Origin: Rhizobium sp. ARZ01
Lineage (GTDB): Bacteria; Pseudomonadota; Alphaproteobacteria; Rhizobiales; Rhizobiaceae
Direction of reading: 5' to 3'
Length of the DNA stretch: 64,000 nt
Assembly: GCF_014851675.1 (NCBI RefSeq)
Contig: NZ_JACVAE010000001.1
Span: forward strand, 434,001-498,000
Position 1 is the first letter of the stretch. Each line of letters begins with the position of its first letter. The notes under the pieces are model-generated. The model was not told the DNA's origin. It saw only the letters and a list, made by a program, of their open reading frames with translations, and did not search any database. Positions 34,285 to 43,244 of the stretch are shown in pieces. Made by a program: the position numbers and the translations under genes.

Positions 34285-35196
34285 ATGAGATTTCGCACTT
34301 TTGCGGCCGTTGTGCTGGTCGCTGCGGTCGCGGGCGTCGGTTCGTATCTGTCGATCACGACGCCGCAGCGAATGCCGGGGGAAACCTGGGATGGGCTGGG
34401 CGAGCCCAACCTTGAGAACGGTGAGCGGGTATTTTGGGCCGGCGGCTGTGCAAGCTGTCACGCAGCTCCTGGGGCAACGGATGAGAACAGGCTGGTGCTC
34501 GCCGGCGGCGCGCCGCTGAAAAGCCTCTATGGGACGTTCTATCCGCCAAACATCTCCCCCGACCCCGCCGCCGGCATCGGCAGTTGGACGCTGTCGGAGT
34601 TCGGCGACGCGATGGTGCGCGGTGTCGGAAAGAAGGGCGAACACCTCTATCCGTCCTTTCCCTATGCTTCCTATGCCAGGATGACGCCGCGCGACATCAA
34701 CGACCTCTATGCCTACCTGAAGACGCTGCCGGAGAGCGCCAATGTCGCGCCGGCGCACGCGCTGTCGTTTCCGTTCAACCAGCGCATCCTGCTTGGTGGC
34801 TGGAAGTTCCTCTATCTTGACGACAAGCCGCGTGTGACGTTGGCCAAGCCCGATGCGAAGGTCGAACAGGGCCAGTATCTGGTGGAAGGCCCCGGCCATT
34901 GCGGCGAATGCCATACACCGCGCGACGCACTCGGCGGCATGAAACCGGATCTGTGGCTTGCGGGTGCGCCGAACCCCGAAGGCGGCCAGGGGCGGGTGCC
35001 CAACATCACCCCGGGCGAGAAAGGCATGCGCGGATGGACCGAGAGCGACATCGCCTACTACCTGGAAACCGGCTTCACCCCCGATTTCGATTCGGTCGGC
35101 GGCGCGATGGTAGCGGTGCAAAAGAACATGGCCAGATTGCCGGCGGCGGACCGCGAAGCGATCGCGGCCTATCTGAAGGCGATCCCCGCCCATTGA
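34285..35196 (+). CDS. Dihaem c-type cytochrome
   Basis: The 303-residue protein has a membrane anchor or signal (FAAVVLVAAVAGVGSYL) and two haem motifs, CASCH (55-59) and CGECH (206-210), each in a cytochrome c domain with GTFYPPNISPD-type loops and later M ligands. It resembles the cytochrome c subunits that accept electrons from periplasmic dehydrogenases. It lies about 250 bases after the cytochrome c' gene and may be cotranscribed. The start at 34285 has GGGGACG 8 bases upstream. Confidence 0.9.
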   Translation: MRFRTFAAVVLVAAVAGVGSYLSITTPQRMPGETWDGLGEPNLENGERVFWAGGCASCHAAPGATDENRLVLAGGAPLKSLYGTFYPPNISPDPAAGIGSWTLSEFGDAMVRGVGKKGEHLYPSFPYASYARMTPRDINDLYAYLKTLPESANVAPAHALSFPFNQRILLGGWKFLYLDDKPRVTLAKPDAKVEQGQYLVEGPGHCGECHTPRDALGGMKPDLWLAGAPNPEGGQGRVPNITPGEKGMRGWTESDIAYYLETGFTPDFDSVGGAMVAVQKNMARLPAADREAIAAYLKAIPAH

Positions 35197-35204
35197 TGCG
35201 GCCT

Positions 35205-35335
35205 TGACGGAGGAGATGATATCTCGGGTGCAGGCTTTGATCTCTACGAGGACGTCAATCGCCGCCGCTCGACGCGCTACTTTAGTGATCGGCCAGTGCC
35301 GCGCGCAGTAGTAGAGACCTGCCTAAACACCTGAT
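35205..35335 (+). pseudogene. N-terminal remnant of a nitroreductase-family gene
   Basis: The frame reads GFDLYEDVNRRRSTRYF followed by SDRPVPRAVVETCLNT and then a stop. RRRSTRxFSDRPVPR is the hallmark N-terminal FMN-binding segment of nitroreductases. The rest of the roughly 200-residue protein is missing and the nearest ATG is out of frame. It is probably a deletion relic. Confidence 0.65.
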
Positions 35336-35390
35336 CAGAGGCAGCGCTTCCAGCACGGCGTCGTTCGCCCATCTCGGGGGTACGGACGTT

Positions 35391-35963
35391 TCATCCGTGT
35401 TCGCGGCCGTAGAGCTTCACATAGTGATCCAACTCGGGATTGTGGAAGCCGAGCGCCCGATAGATTTCCGCCGTGAAGGTTATCGGCGCAGTCCCGGGGG
35501 CCGTGATGAGGTTACCATCGCGAACCGCCTGCGGTTGGTCGCGATAGAGTGCATGGCCGCGATATTCCGGGGCCGTTGCCAGGAACTCGGCTGCGTTGCT
35601 GGTGTGGCCGCTATGGTCGAGCACGCCAGCGCGCGCCAGTGCCAGCGTCGCGCCGCAGATGGCGCCGACCGGCCGGCCGGCCTCGTGGAACGCGCGGATC
35701 TGCGCCGACATGTCGGGAGCAGCGTCGGTCTCCCAGATGGTTCCGCCGCAGAGCACCAGCGCGTCGTACTCGGCGGGTGTCACGGTCTCAACCGCCGCCG
35801 CGGGCGTGACATTCAACCCGCCCATCGAGGTGACTGCACTGCCGCCGGGAGAAGCAGGCACGACCTCAAACCCGAAATAGGTGCGGGCAGACGCCATCAG
35901 AAGGGCGCATTCCCAGTCAGCGAAGCCCTCGGTGAGGCCGATCGCGATCCGCTTTGTCATCAT
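35391..35963 (-). CDS. DJ-1/PfpI family protein
   Basis: The 190-residue protein has the DJ-1/PfpI fold with the nucleophile-elbow cysteine C103 in GAICGATLALA and the preceding DALVLCGGTIWE segment. Family members include deglycases, chaperones and amidase-like enzymes, as well as regulators; none is implied by context. Two ATG codons in tandem at the 5' end are equally possible. It is flanked by a nitroreductase relic and a dispersed repeat. Confidence 0.88.
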   Translation of the reverse strand: MMTKRIAIGLTEGFADWECALLMASARTYFGFEVVPASPGGSAVTSMGGLNVTPAAAVETVTPAEYDALVLCGGTIWETDAAPDMSAQIRAFHEAGRPVGAICGATLALARAGVLDHSGHTSNAAEFLATAPEYRGHALYRDQPQAVRDGNLITAPGTAPITFTAEIYRALGFHNPELDHYVKLYGREHG

Positions 35964-36055
35964 CCTCTCCTTCTTTCGTCAAACGAACACATCAGGCGGC
36001 GCATTAGATCAGCGCGGTGGGCGCGACCTGAGGCGAATGATCCGGTCTATGCCGG

Positions 36056-36102
36056 CGCATGTCTTTGTCCCGAAACCGGTTCCCACTTTCGGGCGACATG
36101 CT
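36056..36102. repeat. Short dispersed palindromic repeat
   Basis: GCATGTCTTTGTCCCGAAAC and, about ten bases on, TTTCGGGCGACATGC form an imperfect inverted repeat of the type often found between rhizobial genes. It ends at the 3' end of the acetyltransferase gene. Confidence 0.6.
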
Positions 36103-36598
36103 AGGCCAGCGCTTGAATGTAGCGCATGCCGGTGACCGGACCAGCCTTGAAGTTCATCTCCTCGTAGAACCGGTGCGCCTGGAAATTACCGGTGGCGGCG
36201 CTGACGGAGATGTAGCTGCATCCGGCCGCCCGGGCCTGTTCGCGCGCACGGGCGACCAGATGGTGGCCAATACCGGTGCCGCGATGGTCCTTGCGGACGA
36301 AGATCTGATGAAGTTCCATGCCCCTGCGGCCTTCGGCTGCCAGGTACATCGGCACCAGAATGGCATAACCGATGAGCCTGCCGCATGCTTCGGCGACCAA
36401 TGCCGTGACCCACGGCGACGGGCCGAACAGGTCGCGGTCGAGATCGGTTGCCGTAAGCTTTGCGCAATCGCCATGGCACTCCGCATGCAGGGCCATCATG
36501 TCGAGGATCTGTTGCAGGTCGCCCGGCCGGGCGGCACGGATGTTCAGCACCGGCGGGCGTTCGAGCGGTGCGGCTTCAAGTTTGATGACGGTATTCAT
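36101..36598 (-). CDS. GNAT family N-acetyltransferase
   Basis: The protein of about 165 residues has the GNAT acetyl-CoA loop VRKDHRGTGIGHHLVARA, preceded by LIGYAILVP and MELHQIF strands and followed by the FYEEMNF motif. The substrate is unknown. The ATG at 36598 has GAAGGAG 9 bases upstream. A terminator-like hairpin lies in the leader (36646-36665), so expression may be controlled by attenuation. Confidence 0.88.
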   Translation of the reverse strand: MNTVIKLEAAPLERPPVLNIRAARPGDLQQILDMMALHAECHGDCAKLTATDLDRDLFGPSPWVTALVAEACGRLIGYAILVPMYLAAEGRRGMELHQIFVRKDHRGTGIGHHLVARAREQARAAGCSYISVSAATGNFQAHRFYEEMNFKAGPVTGMRYIQALA

Positions 36599-36645
36599 TT
36601 CGAGGCTCCTTCGGGTCTTTTGCCACCAGGTGCCTGAAAACAACA

Positions 36646-36665
36646 AAGCCGCCTGATGGCGGCTT
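36646..36665 (-). terminator. Hairpin in the leader of the acetyltransferase gene
   Basis: AAGCCGCC (36646-36653) and GGCGGCTT (36658-36665) form a perfect 8-bp stem with a TGAT loop, extended by CAACA/TGTTG with a bulge. On the minus strand it is followed by TTGTTGTTTT. It lies 48 bases before the acetyltransferase start, so it resembles a leader terminator or attenuator. Confidence 0.5.
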
Positions 36666-37098
36666 GTTGAACATGATCAAACAGCCGCTCCTTATCGGAA
36701 CAGCCAAAAATACGTCGCGGCGATGGGTGCGTGCGTGATCATGCGGCGGATATTCTCCGATTCTACGCCGAAGTCAACGCAAAAAGCAGCGTGCCCTGCA
36801 GAATCAATCCTACCCTCGTGCGCCAAAAAACAGGCATTGCCCGGTGATTCAACTCGGTCTCGAACGGCCAGGAATGGTAGGATGGTCAGGAATGGTAGGA
36901 CGGCCTGCGTGATCTCGCGGCAGCAACGTGACGTCAATCGGTTGCCCGACCCCGTTCTAAAGATAACGGCAGTCGCGTCCTCGGGTCTTTTGGCAGACCG
37001 GAGACAACTAGTCCATCCAACTCATCATAAATGGCACCGGCCGTTTCGCGCCAATTACGGTCATTGGCCTCAGTCAGTGAGCCAGGTCGTTGCTGTTG
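36666..37098. other. Intergenic region without a recognised gene
   Basis: It contains an 18-bp-period near-tandem repeat (CAGGAATGGTAGGA at 36869-36882 and 36887-36900). On the minus strand, 36944-37085 reads as a coherent short frame (DRNWRETAGAIYDELDGLV) lacking a normal start, so it may be a gene relic. Nothing else was recognised. Confidence 0.35.
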
Positions 37099-38151
37099 TT
37101 ATGAAGGACGTGGAGTGGGGATTGGTACATCCGCTGCGTTGTCATTGGCCCAGGTGCTGATCGTATGGACCTGCCCAGGTATCTGGTCGCGCAAATAGGA
37201 TTCGTGGCCCGGCAGGCCCATTGGATAAAGCCTGTTTCGGGCAGCCTCGTAGTCCGCACTCTGATCGGTGCAGAGTTGAATGCGCATATCCGGCGGCGCG
37301 ACATCGGTACGGTTTTTCAGATTGTCGACAAGCCCTGCACCGGATGACAGGCGGCCATCAAAGGCTTGCGTCAGATATTGCGCTGATCGTTCGTTACGTT
37401 CCCGTTCTGTAGTCGCGCCCATGATAACCACCATCACGCGCTTTCCATTGCGCGTGGCCAGTCCGATGAAGTTTCGTCCGGAGGCGCATAGGAAACCGGT
37501 CTTCATGCCGATCGTGCCGTTGAAACGGGTTAGCAGCAGATTGTTGGACTTGATTTCTTTGCCGTCGATCGTGACTGCGGAGGCCAGGAAAAAGCGGCGG
37601 TATTCGGGGAACTTTCGATCCACTTCCATTCCAAGGATCGCGAGATCGCGCGCGGTCGTATAGTTGTTCCGGTCAAACAGCCCGTTCGGGTTGGAAAAAT
37701 GCGTGCCCGTAAGCCCAAGGCGCGCTGCCGCTTCATTCATTCGCCGGACGAAAGTTGGTTCGTTGCCCGCCACGGCTTCTGCCAGGGCTACAGAGACGTC
37801 GTTTGCCGATGCGGTGATCATGGCAAAAAGCGCGTCTTCCAGCGTCATCGTTCGCCCGAAGGTCAGGCCGGACTCCAGAAAGGCCTGTTTCATGGCGTTC
37901 CGCGTCATGGTGACCGGCGTCGACAAGGTGACTTCGCCAGATCGAAGCGCTTCAAACACGACGAGCGCCGACATGAGTTTGGTTGTCGAGGCCGGATACC
38001 AGGGAACTCCCGCATCCTCCTGATGGAGCACCTGGTGACTTTCGGCATCCACGACGAGCACAGGTGTGGCGTTTGCGGGTGACCACGTGAAAAGAGATGC
38101 AATGAGCATCAGCCTTTTCCATGTTCGTCCAGCCTTTGCAATTTTGGTCAT
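37099..38151 (-). CDS. D-alanyl-D-alanine carboxypeptidase (penicillin-binding protein)
   Basis: The protein of about 350 residues has the three serine-transpeptidase motifs: S55-T-T-K58 (PASTTKLM), S115-A-N117 (SANDVS) and K217-T-G (MKTGFL). A signal peptide (LMLIASLFTWSPANA) directs it to the periplasm, where it trims pentapeptide side chains. The long low-complexity C-terminus, ending IPTPRPS, differs from DacA-type enzymes. The start at 38151 is supported by GGAG upstream; the longer frame is unlikely. Confidence 0.92.
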   Translation of the reverse strand: MTKIAKAGRTWKRLMLIASLFTWSPANATPVLVVDAESHQVLHQEDAGVPWYPASTTKLMSALVVFEALRSGEVTLSTPVTMTRNAMKQAFLESGLTFGRTMTLEDALFAMITASANDVSVALAEAVAGNEPTFVRRMNEAAARLGLTGTHFSNPNGLFDRNNYTTARDLAILGMEVDRKFPEYRRFFLASAVTIDGKEIKSNNLLLTRFNGTIGMKTGFLCASGRNFIGLATRNGKRVMVVIMGATTERERNERSAQYLTQAFDGRLSSGAGLVDNLKNRTDVAPPDMRIQLCTDQSADYEAARNRLYPMGLPGHESYLRDQIPGQVHTISTWANDNAADVPIPTPRPS

Positions 38152-38304
38152 GTCCAGTCTCCAGGGGGAAGGTCGTCCCAATGCCACGATGCCCCCTCCG
38201 AGCACAAGCACTTGCTGCGGCAGGATACCGGGAGGTGAGTCGTGACCGCTTTTGGCCACGGGAACGCACTACGACAGCTGACTGGCATTAAAGGGCTGGA
38301 CGAG

Positions 38305-38973
38305 CTACTGGCCTGACTGCCTATCTGGCTGCGGCCATCGGACTAGTGCTTCGCGACCAGCATCGGTCAATCCATAGATGCCTCTCTCAAGCCGCTCGAA
38401 CCAACCATATACGTTCGAAAGCAATATCTTTCCTGCCTCCGGTATGTCCGTTCTTAGATCGCGAACACGCAACGGTCCTATAGCCAGAGCAGCCGCACAG
38501 CCGAGCGCCTGCTGGCGATATGCCGTCATGACCGGTGCGCGCGTGCTGCCGCCAAGTGCGGGATCGCCGCGCCGATTCCGGTGTTCGCGCATGAGCCTCG
38601 AACGCCGTTTCAGATTGGTGCGCGGCATTGGTGAGATGGAGCCGACAATGACGCTGACATCGCCGGCGTCGGAAACGCCGAGCATGCCAATGCCGAGCCT
38701 GCGGCAGAGGTCGCGGTAGCGTTTGTCGGTCTCCCGCCCTCTGCCCTTGGCCGATATCCTGGCAGCGATCCAAACCTCATCCGAGACGGCGGCCCGGTCG
38801 ACGGCCTGCAGGATGAGTTCCAGATTGAAGGTCAGTTTCAGCTCGCAGATCACGACAACGGGGGGATCGTCATCACTGAGGCCGACAAGATCGCAGCCGC
38901 CAACTTCGCCTTTGACAGTGTAACCTGCCTTTTCGAGAAAGCCTTTTACGGGCAGATAGAGCGAAGTTTCCAT
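38305..38973 (-). CDS. DUF2161 protein, PD-(D/E)xK-like nuclease candidate
   Basis: The protein of about 222 residues carries EVGGCDLVGL and, after a short gap, VVVICELKLTFNLEL. The spaced E, D, E-x-K residues match a PD-(D/E)xK nuclease core, and DUF2161 is annotated as a phosphodiesterase-type family. The C-terminal third has a winged-helix-like segment (GKILLSNVYGWFERLERGIYGLT). Its target is unknown. It stands alone between two genes on the same strand. The start at 38973 is supported by domain position only. Confidence 0.8.
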   Translation of the reverse strand: METSLYLPVKGFLEKAGYTVKGEVGGCDLVGLSDDDPPVVVICELKLTFNLELILQAVDRAAVSDEVWIAARISAKGRGRETDKRYRDLCRRLGIGMLGVSDAGDVSVIVGSISPMPRTNLKRRSRLMREHRNRRGDPALGGSTRAPVMTAYRQQALGCAAALAIGPLRVRDLRTDIPEAGKILLSNVYGWFERLERGIYGLTDAGREALVRWPQPDRQSGQ

Positions 38974-39241
38974 GTGGCTGCGCAATGAAGTGGAGAATCG
39001 CTGCGCAAGCTACATCGATAACCCGTGCGGGTCACCGTATCTCGTCACTCGAGTGTCCACGCGGGCGTCAATATCCGCCAGCGCATGCCCCGAACGGACG
39101 CATGTCCGCTGAAGGCAGATGCGGCGTCGTCGGTGTCCCGCGCAGCACAGGCGCAATCGCCGGATCTTTTGTCCGGTGCGGTTACCGATTACCTGCAAGC
39201 TGCAGAAAGGAAAGGAAAACTGGACGCTTACTGCATGTCGC

Positions 39242-39697
39242 CTAAAGCGTCGGACCGCCATCAGTTCCAGTCAGCGGAGCCGTAACAGTCGATTCGATCC
39301 CGAACTGCTCCTCGATCGCCTGTCGGATCTCGTCCTCGATCGCCTCGCGCTCGGCTTCCGGCAGCGACTTCAGTGATTCCTCGCTGTGGCCCATCTCTTC
39401 GAGCATCTGGGCGCGGATTCGCTCGGCGGGCGACATGTTCGACCATTCCATGAATTCGGCAACAAGGTCCGCGCTGGCTGCGGCGGCATTTTCCGCTTTT
39501 GCGTCCTTTTCAACGCCGATGAGCCAGAGGGCACTGGCGAAGCCCGAAGACGCCGGCATCGACGGGGCAACACTCGGTGTGACGTCACGGGGAACGGTAC
39601 TGCCACGGTTGGATTCGCTGAAGCCGTCCTCGTCGGAGGAGGGTCGGTGTTGGCGGGCGATTGCATAGCTTGCCAGAAGCCCACTATCGATCTTCAT
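39242..39697 (-). CDS. Hypothetical protein conserved in rhizobia
   Basis: The 151-residue protein is low-complexity and polar at its N-terminus (to about residue 70) and has a helical C-terminus: EFMEWSNMSPAERIRAQMLEE, then MGHSEESLKSLPEAEREAIED. The acidic helical tail is a pattern I associate with short conserved proteins of Rhizobiales, but I cannot name a function. There is no signal peptide. GAGAGA lies before the start. Confidence 0.65.
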   Translation of the reverse strand: MKIDSGLLASYAIARQHRPSSDEDGFSESNRGSTVPRDVTPSVAPSMPASSGFASALWLIGVEKDAKAENAAAASADLVAEFMEWSNMSPAERIRAQMLEEMGHSEESLKSLPEAEREAIEDEIRQAIEEQFGIESTVTAPLTGTDGGPTL

Positions 39698-39889
39698 AAA
39701 AATCTCTCCCTGAAAAGCTATTCAGGAGGAGGCTAGGTTGTACAGCTTATGCGAGCCTTGCTTACGTTACGGCAGCGTAGGAGAGTACGTATTGCTGCTG
39801 TCCGAGTTCCAGATCGGCCGCCGTTGTTGATCCGGTCGAGAAAGCGAACAATCCGCCTGACACGGGCGGATGTGGCAGGAAGGTGCCCT

Positions 39890-41416
39890 TCAAGTGCCGC
39901 AAAATGTCTGCAGCACCTCTTCGCCCGGCTTCGGCGGCGTGGCATAGGCGGCAAACGCCGGCTGATCCTCGTAAGGCCGCGACAGCACGCCGTTCAGTGC
40001 TTCAAACAGTGAGAAGTCGCCGTCCTCAGTCGCCGCGGCCAGCGCTTCCTCAACCTTGTGGTTGCGGGGGATGAAGGCTGGATTGACGCTTCGCATTGCG
40101 GCCGCGCGCTCACCGGGTGAGCGATTGTCGCGCAGCGCCCGCGCCCGCCAGCGGATTAGCCAGGGCGCGGCCGCCAGCGGATCGTCCAGCAGCGCCGCGA
40201 AGGCCGCATCCGCGCCTTCATCCGCGCCTTCATCCGCCGCCGCGTCCGAAAGCCGGCGGAAGGCGAGCGTGAAATCGGCCTTTTGCGCGTGCAGCAGCGC
40301 CAGGAAGGCGCGGATCAGATCGGTGTCCTCGTCCTCTTCGTGCTCGCTGAGCCCGAGCTTGGCGCGGATCACCGTCTTCCAATGTTCCTGGAACCGCTCC
40401 ATGAAACGCGTCACCGCGTCGTTGGCCAGATCCACCGCTTCGTCGGGCGTCTCGTGTATCAGCGGCAGCAGCGTCTCGGCAAAGCGGGCGATGTTCCACT
40501 GGCCGATCAGCGGCTGGTTGCCATAGGCGTAGCGGCCCATCTGGTCGATCGATGAAAAGACGGTGCGCGGGTCGTAGACGTCCATGAAGGCGCAGGGACC
40601 GAAATCGATGGTCTCGCCCGAGACGGCCATGTTGTCGGTGTTCATCACCCCGTGGATGAAGCCGACGCCGAGCCAGCGCGCAATCAGCCTGGCCTGCCGC
40701 TCCGCCACCGCATCGACCAGCTTGAGATGGCGACCGTCGGTGCCGGCAAGCTCGGGGTAGTGCCGGCCGATCACATGGTCGGCGAGCACACGGATGCTGT
40801 CGGTGTCGCCGCGTGCGGCAAAGTATTGGAATGTGCCGACGCGGATATGGCTTGCGGCGACGCGGGTGAAGATCGCCCCCGGCAGGATTGTCTCGCGATA
40901 GACCGGCTGGCCGGTCGTCACTGCCGCGAGCGCCCGTGTCGTCGGAATGCCAAGCGCGTGCATCGCCTCGCTGACGATGTATTCGCGCAAGACCGGGCCG
41001 AGTGCTGCCCGCCCGTCGCCGCGCCGCGACCACGGCGTCTGGCCCGAACCCTTGAGCTGGATGTCCCGCCGCTCGCCGTCCGGGCGCACGACTTCTCCGA
41101 GCAGGATCGCCCGACCGTCGCCCAGTTGCGGAACGAACTGGCCGAACTGATGTCCGGCATAGGCCATGGCGATCGGTTCGGATCCGGGAAGCAGGCGATT
41201 GCCGGAGAAGATTGCGGCACCGTCGCGCTCGAGCGCATCGGCATCGAGGCCCATTTCGACAGCGAGCGGCCGGTTGAACTTGATGAGCCGGGGTGCGGTA
41301 ACCGGCGTGGGTTCGATTCGTGTGAAGAAATTCGCCGGCAACCGCGCATAGCTGTTGTCGAAGGCAATGGGAGCGGGATCGCTTCGCTTGGTCAGGGTAG
41401 GCGCCGCTTCGGTCAT
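39890..41416 (-). CDS. selO: Protein adenylyltransferase SelO
   Basis: The 508-residue pseudokinase-fold protein has the family segments AYAGHQFGQFVPQLGDGRA, KGSGQTPWSRRGDGRAALG and GFIHGVMNTDNMAVSGETID, and ends TFCGT with the conserved penultimate-region cysteine. SelO transfers AMP to serine, threonine and tyrosine residues and protects from oxidative stress; in E. coli it targets metabolic enzymes. Length agrees with the family. A small acidic ADEGADEGAD insertion is seen near residue 400. Confidence 0.95.
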   Translation of the reverse strand: MTEAAPTLTKRSDPAPIAFDNSYARLPANFFTRIEPTPVTAPRLIKFNRPLAVEMGLDADALERDGAAIFSGNRLLPGSEPIAMAYAGHQFGQFVPQLGDGRAILLGEVVRPDGERRDIQLKGSGQTPWSRRGDGRAALGPVLREYIVSEAMHALGIPTTRALAAVTTGQPVYRETILPGAIFTRVAASHIRVGTFQYFAARGDTDSIRVLADHVIGRHYPELAGTDGRHLKLVDAVAERQARLIARWLGVGFIHGVMNTDNMAVSGETIDFGPCAFMDVYDPRTVFSSIDQMGRYAYGNQPLIGQWNIARFAETLLPLIHETPDEAVDLANDAVTRFMERFQEHWKTVIRAKLGLSEHEEDEDTDLIRAFLALLHAQKADFTLAFRRLSDAAADEGADEGADAAFAALLDDPLAAAPWLIRWRARALRDNRSPGERAAAMRSVNPAFIPRNHKVEEALAAATEDGDFSLFEALNGVLSRPYEDQPAFAAYATPPKPGEEVLQTFCGT

Positions 41417-41552
41417 GGTCTGCTCGCATGCGTTCGTTGGTGCTTCTGTGTCACCTTATTAGATAGGAACGCATGGCGCGAACAAAAGTGTGGGTCCATG
41501 CCTGGTCACCGGCAATGCATTTTCTACCCCATATTGAGATCGGTACCACATC

Positions 41553-41660
41553 CCGTCATGCCGGACTTGATCCGGCATCCAGCGCGCTCAAGTCCTGAGC
41601 GCATTAGGCTCCCATGCGCCGTAGACGCAGCGCAGCTGGACCCGGATCGGGTCAGGGTAA
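41553..41660. repeat. RIME-type intergenic element (copy 3)
   Basis: It begins CCGTCATGCCGGACTTGATC like copy 1, has an inner hairpin around GCTCAAGTCCTGAGCGC, and decays at the right end (GGACCCGGATCGGGTCAGG). It lies between SelO and a 65-residue gene. Confidence 0.75.
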
Positions 41661-41741
41661 ATGGGGATCTTCGTGATGATGGCGGTACTAGAAATAGGGC
41701 GGCCCGTACGCAACGGGCCGCCCTGCGATGCCATGAGCGGG

Positions 41742-41939
41742 CTAGTGGCCGGCTGCACGGCCGCGCACAGGTCTGCGCGGCAGGCTTGGTAGATCGCCTT
41801 CGCAAACGAGGCGCTCCTTGAGCACGTCGGCTTCCGGCAGGTCGATCGGGCCGCAGCCCCAGTCGTAGTTCGCTCGCTCGAGCCATCCGCCGAACAGGCG
41901 TCCCAATAACCCGTGTGGTCGATGGTCAGTCGTGGTCAT
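41742..41939 (-). CDS. Small hypothetical protein
   Basis: The 65-residue product begins MTTTDHRPHGLLGRLFGGWL and contains two cysteines. It starts 13 bases after the stop of the homocysteine methyltransferase gene with GAGGAGAAA upstream, so it is probably the last gene of that operon. I recognise no family. Confidence 0.55.
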   Translation of the reverse strand: MTTTDHRPHGLLGRLFGGWLERANYDWGCGPIDLPEADVLKERLVCEGDLPSLPRRPVRGRAAGH

Positions 41940-41952
41940 GAGTTTTTTCTCC

Positions 41953-42909
41953 TCATGCGCTCATCGCTGGCTGTGGCATGCACGCCGCGCAGATGGCGCC
42001 TATGTGTCGATGATCCGTTCCGCAACACCCGCCGAGGACGCGCAATTGCGGCATGCGGCGGAGCAGTTGCTGATAGCGTCGCCCCAGATCGACGGGGTCG
42101 CCCGCGTCCAGGGTTTCGCTTTCGTCCAGCTCCTGGTGGCTCTTCGGCGAGGCATTGGCACGAATGCCGCCGATACGGCCGATCCAGGCGCTGCCGTGGT
42201 CGAGCGCATCCTCGAAGTGGCTGGGATGGGCGCAGGTGATCATGAAGTGGAGTGGATAACCGCCGGTGGCGGCATCGACCGCTTCGATCGCCTGCTGCAA
42301 TGTCCTGCCCGTCACGAGCCTGCCGTCCGTCTCCACGGTGAACGAGATCATGCAGGGCATGCCATGCCGCTTTGCGGCACGGGCGACGCCGATCGCCTCA
42401 TCCACATTGTTCAGCGTGATGGCGGAGACCACGTCGGCTTCGGTGTCCGCAAAGGTCGCGATCTGCACCGAGTGATAGTCCTCGGCCTCCTCCGCGTTCA
42501 TGTTGCCCGCCTTGTAGCCGTCGCCGCGCGGACCGATGGCACCGCTCAACACGATCGGCTGGCCGGGCGTCTCGTATTGCGCCCGGAGCTCTGTCACCAG
42601 GTCGACCGCGACCCGGTTGGCCGTGTCCAGCGCAGCCGCGTCGTATCCGAGCTTTGCTGCCCAGTCCGGGTTGGCCCGCCAGGTCGCGGTATCGAGCACG
42701 AAGCCGGTGCCGGCGCTGCGGGCAATGTCGAGATAGCGGACGTAATAGTCTCTGAGTTTCCGCCGGCCCTCTGCTGTGGAAAGCAGCACGAACGAGGCGA
42801 AATGCGGCAGTTCAAGTCCTTCATGAAAGATCAAAGTCGTTTCCATGCCGCCATCGGTGAGGAAACGTCCGCCCTTCGTCAGCGGCAGGCCATGTCTGTA
42901 CTTTGCCAT
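41953..42909 (-). CDS. Homocysteine S-methyltransferase family protein
   Basis: The protein of about 318 residues has the zinc-thiolate motif: C226 in MITCAHP and the pair C295-C296 in GGCCGTDHRH. The N-terminal LTDGGMETTLIF is also typical. It transfers a methyl group to homocysteine, probably from a betaine or S-methylmethionine-type donor, to make methionine. The start at 42909 has GGAGAC 8 bases before it. It is divergent from a TetR regulator at 43245, which is a candidate regulator. Confidence 0.9.
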   Translation of the reverse strand: MAKYRHGLPLTKGGRFLTDGGMETTLIFHEGLELPHFASFVLLSTAEGRRKLRDYYVRYLDIARSAGTGFVLDTATWRANPDWAAKLGYDAAALDTANRVAVDLVTELRAQYETPGQPIVLSGAIGPRGDGYKAGNMNAEEAEDYHSVQIATFADTEADVVSAITLNNVDEAIGVARAAKRHGMPCMISFTVETDGRLVTGRTLQQAIEAVDAATGGYPLHFMITCAHPSHFEDALDHGSAWIGRIGGIRANASPKSHQELDESETLDAGDPVDLGRRYQQLLRRMPQLRVLGGCCGTDHRHIGAICAACMPQPAMSA

Positions 42910-43244
42910 AACTGTCTCCACTCGTTCCAATTTTCGCTTCGGAAAATGCAAGAGCCGCCCGTTCGACCGAACGTGCCAACGAGATCCCATGTTATGATTT
43001 TTATGGTTTTGTACTGCTTTCGGCGTTCTCGCCTTCACGGGAACGAGAATCCACATATTCCGAAACGCGTGTGGATTTTTGCCTGTTTTTCGCCTGTAAA
43101 ACTAGGCGACTTGTGGTCAAGCGGGTCAAAGAAAATGGTATATTAGAGATAGATCAATTGCTTGCACGTCACTTTCACGCCAATGTTGACGCCGTCGGAC
43201 CGGCGTGAAGAGAGAAAACTGTACCGCTGGTACTGGAGGCAACG
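42910..43244. promoter_or_regulatory. Divergent promoter region with two inverted repeats
   Basis: AATCCACA (43048-43055) and TGTGGATT (43070-43077) form a perfect 8-bp inverted repeat with a 14-base spacer. GTACC (43221-43225) and GGTAC (43229-43233) flank a 3-base centre just before the TetR gene, and are a plausible TetR operator. I looked for a SAM riboswitch in the methyltransferase leader and did not see one. Confidence 0.5.

Noticed and set aside
36869..36900. A tandem repeat array at 36.87 kb
   Set aside because: There are only two imperfect 18-base units, which is too few to support a functional claim.
42910..43080. A SAM-II or other SAM riboswitch before the homocysteine methyltransferase gene
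   Set aside because: I could not match the conserved core in the leader. The inverted repeat seen there is better explained as a protein-binding site.
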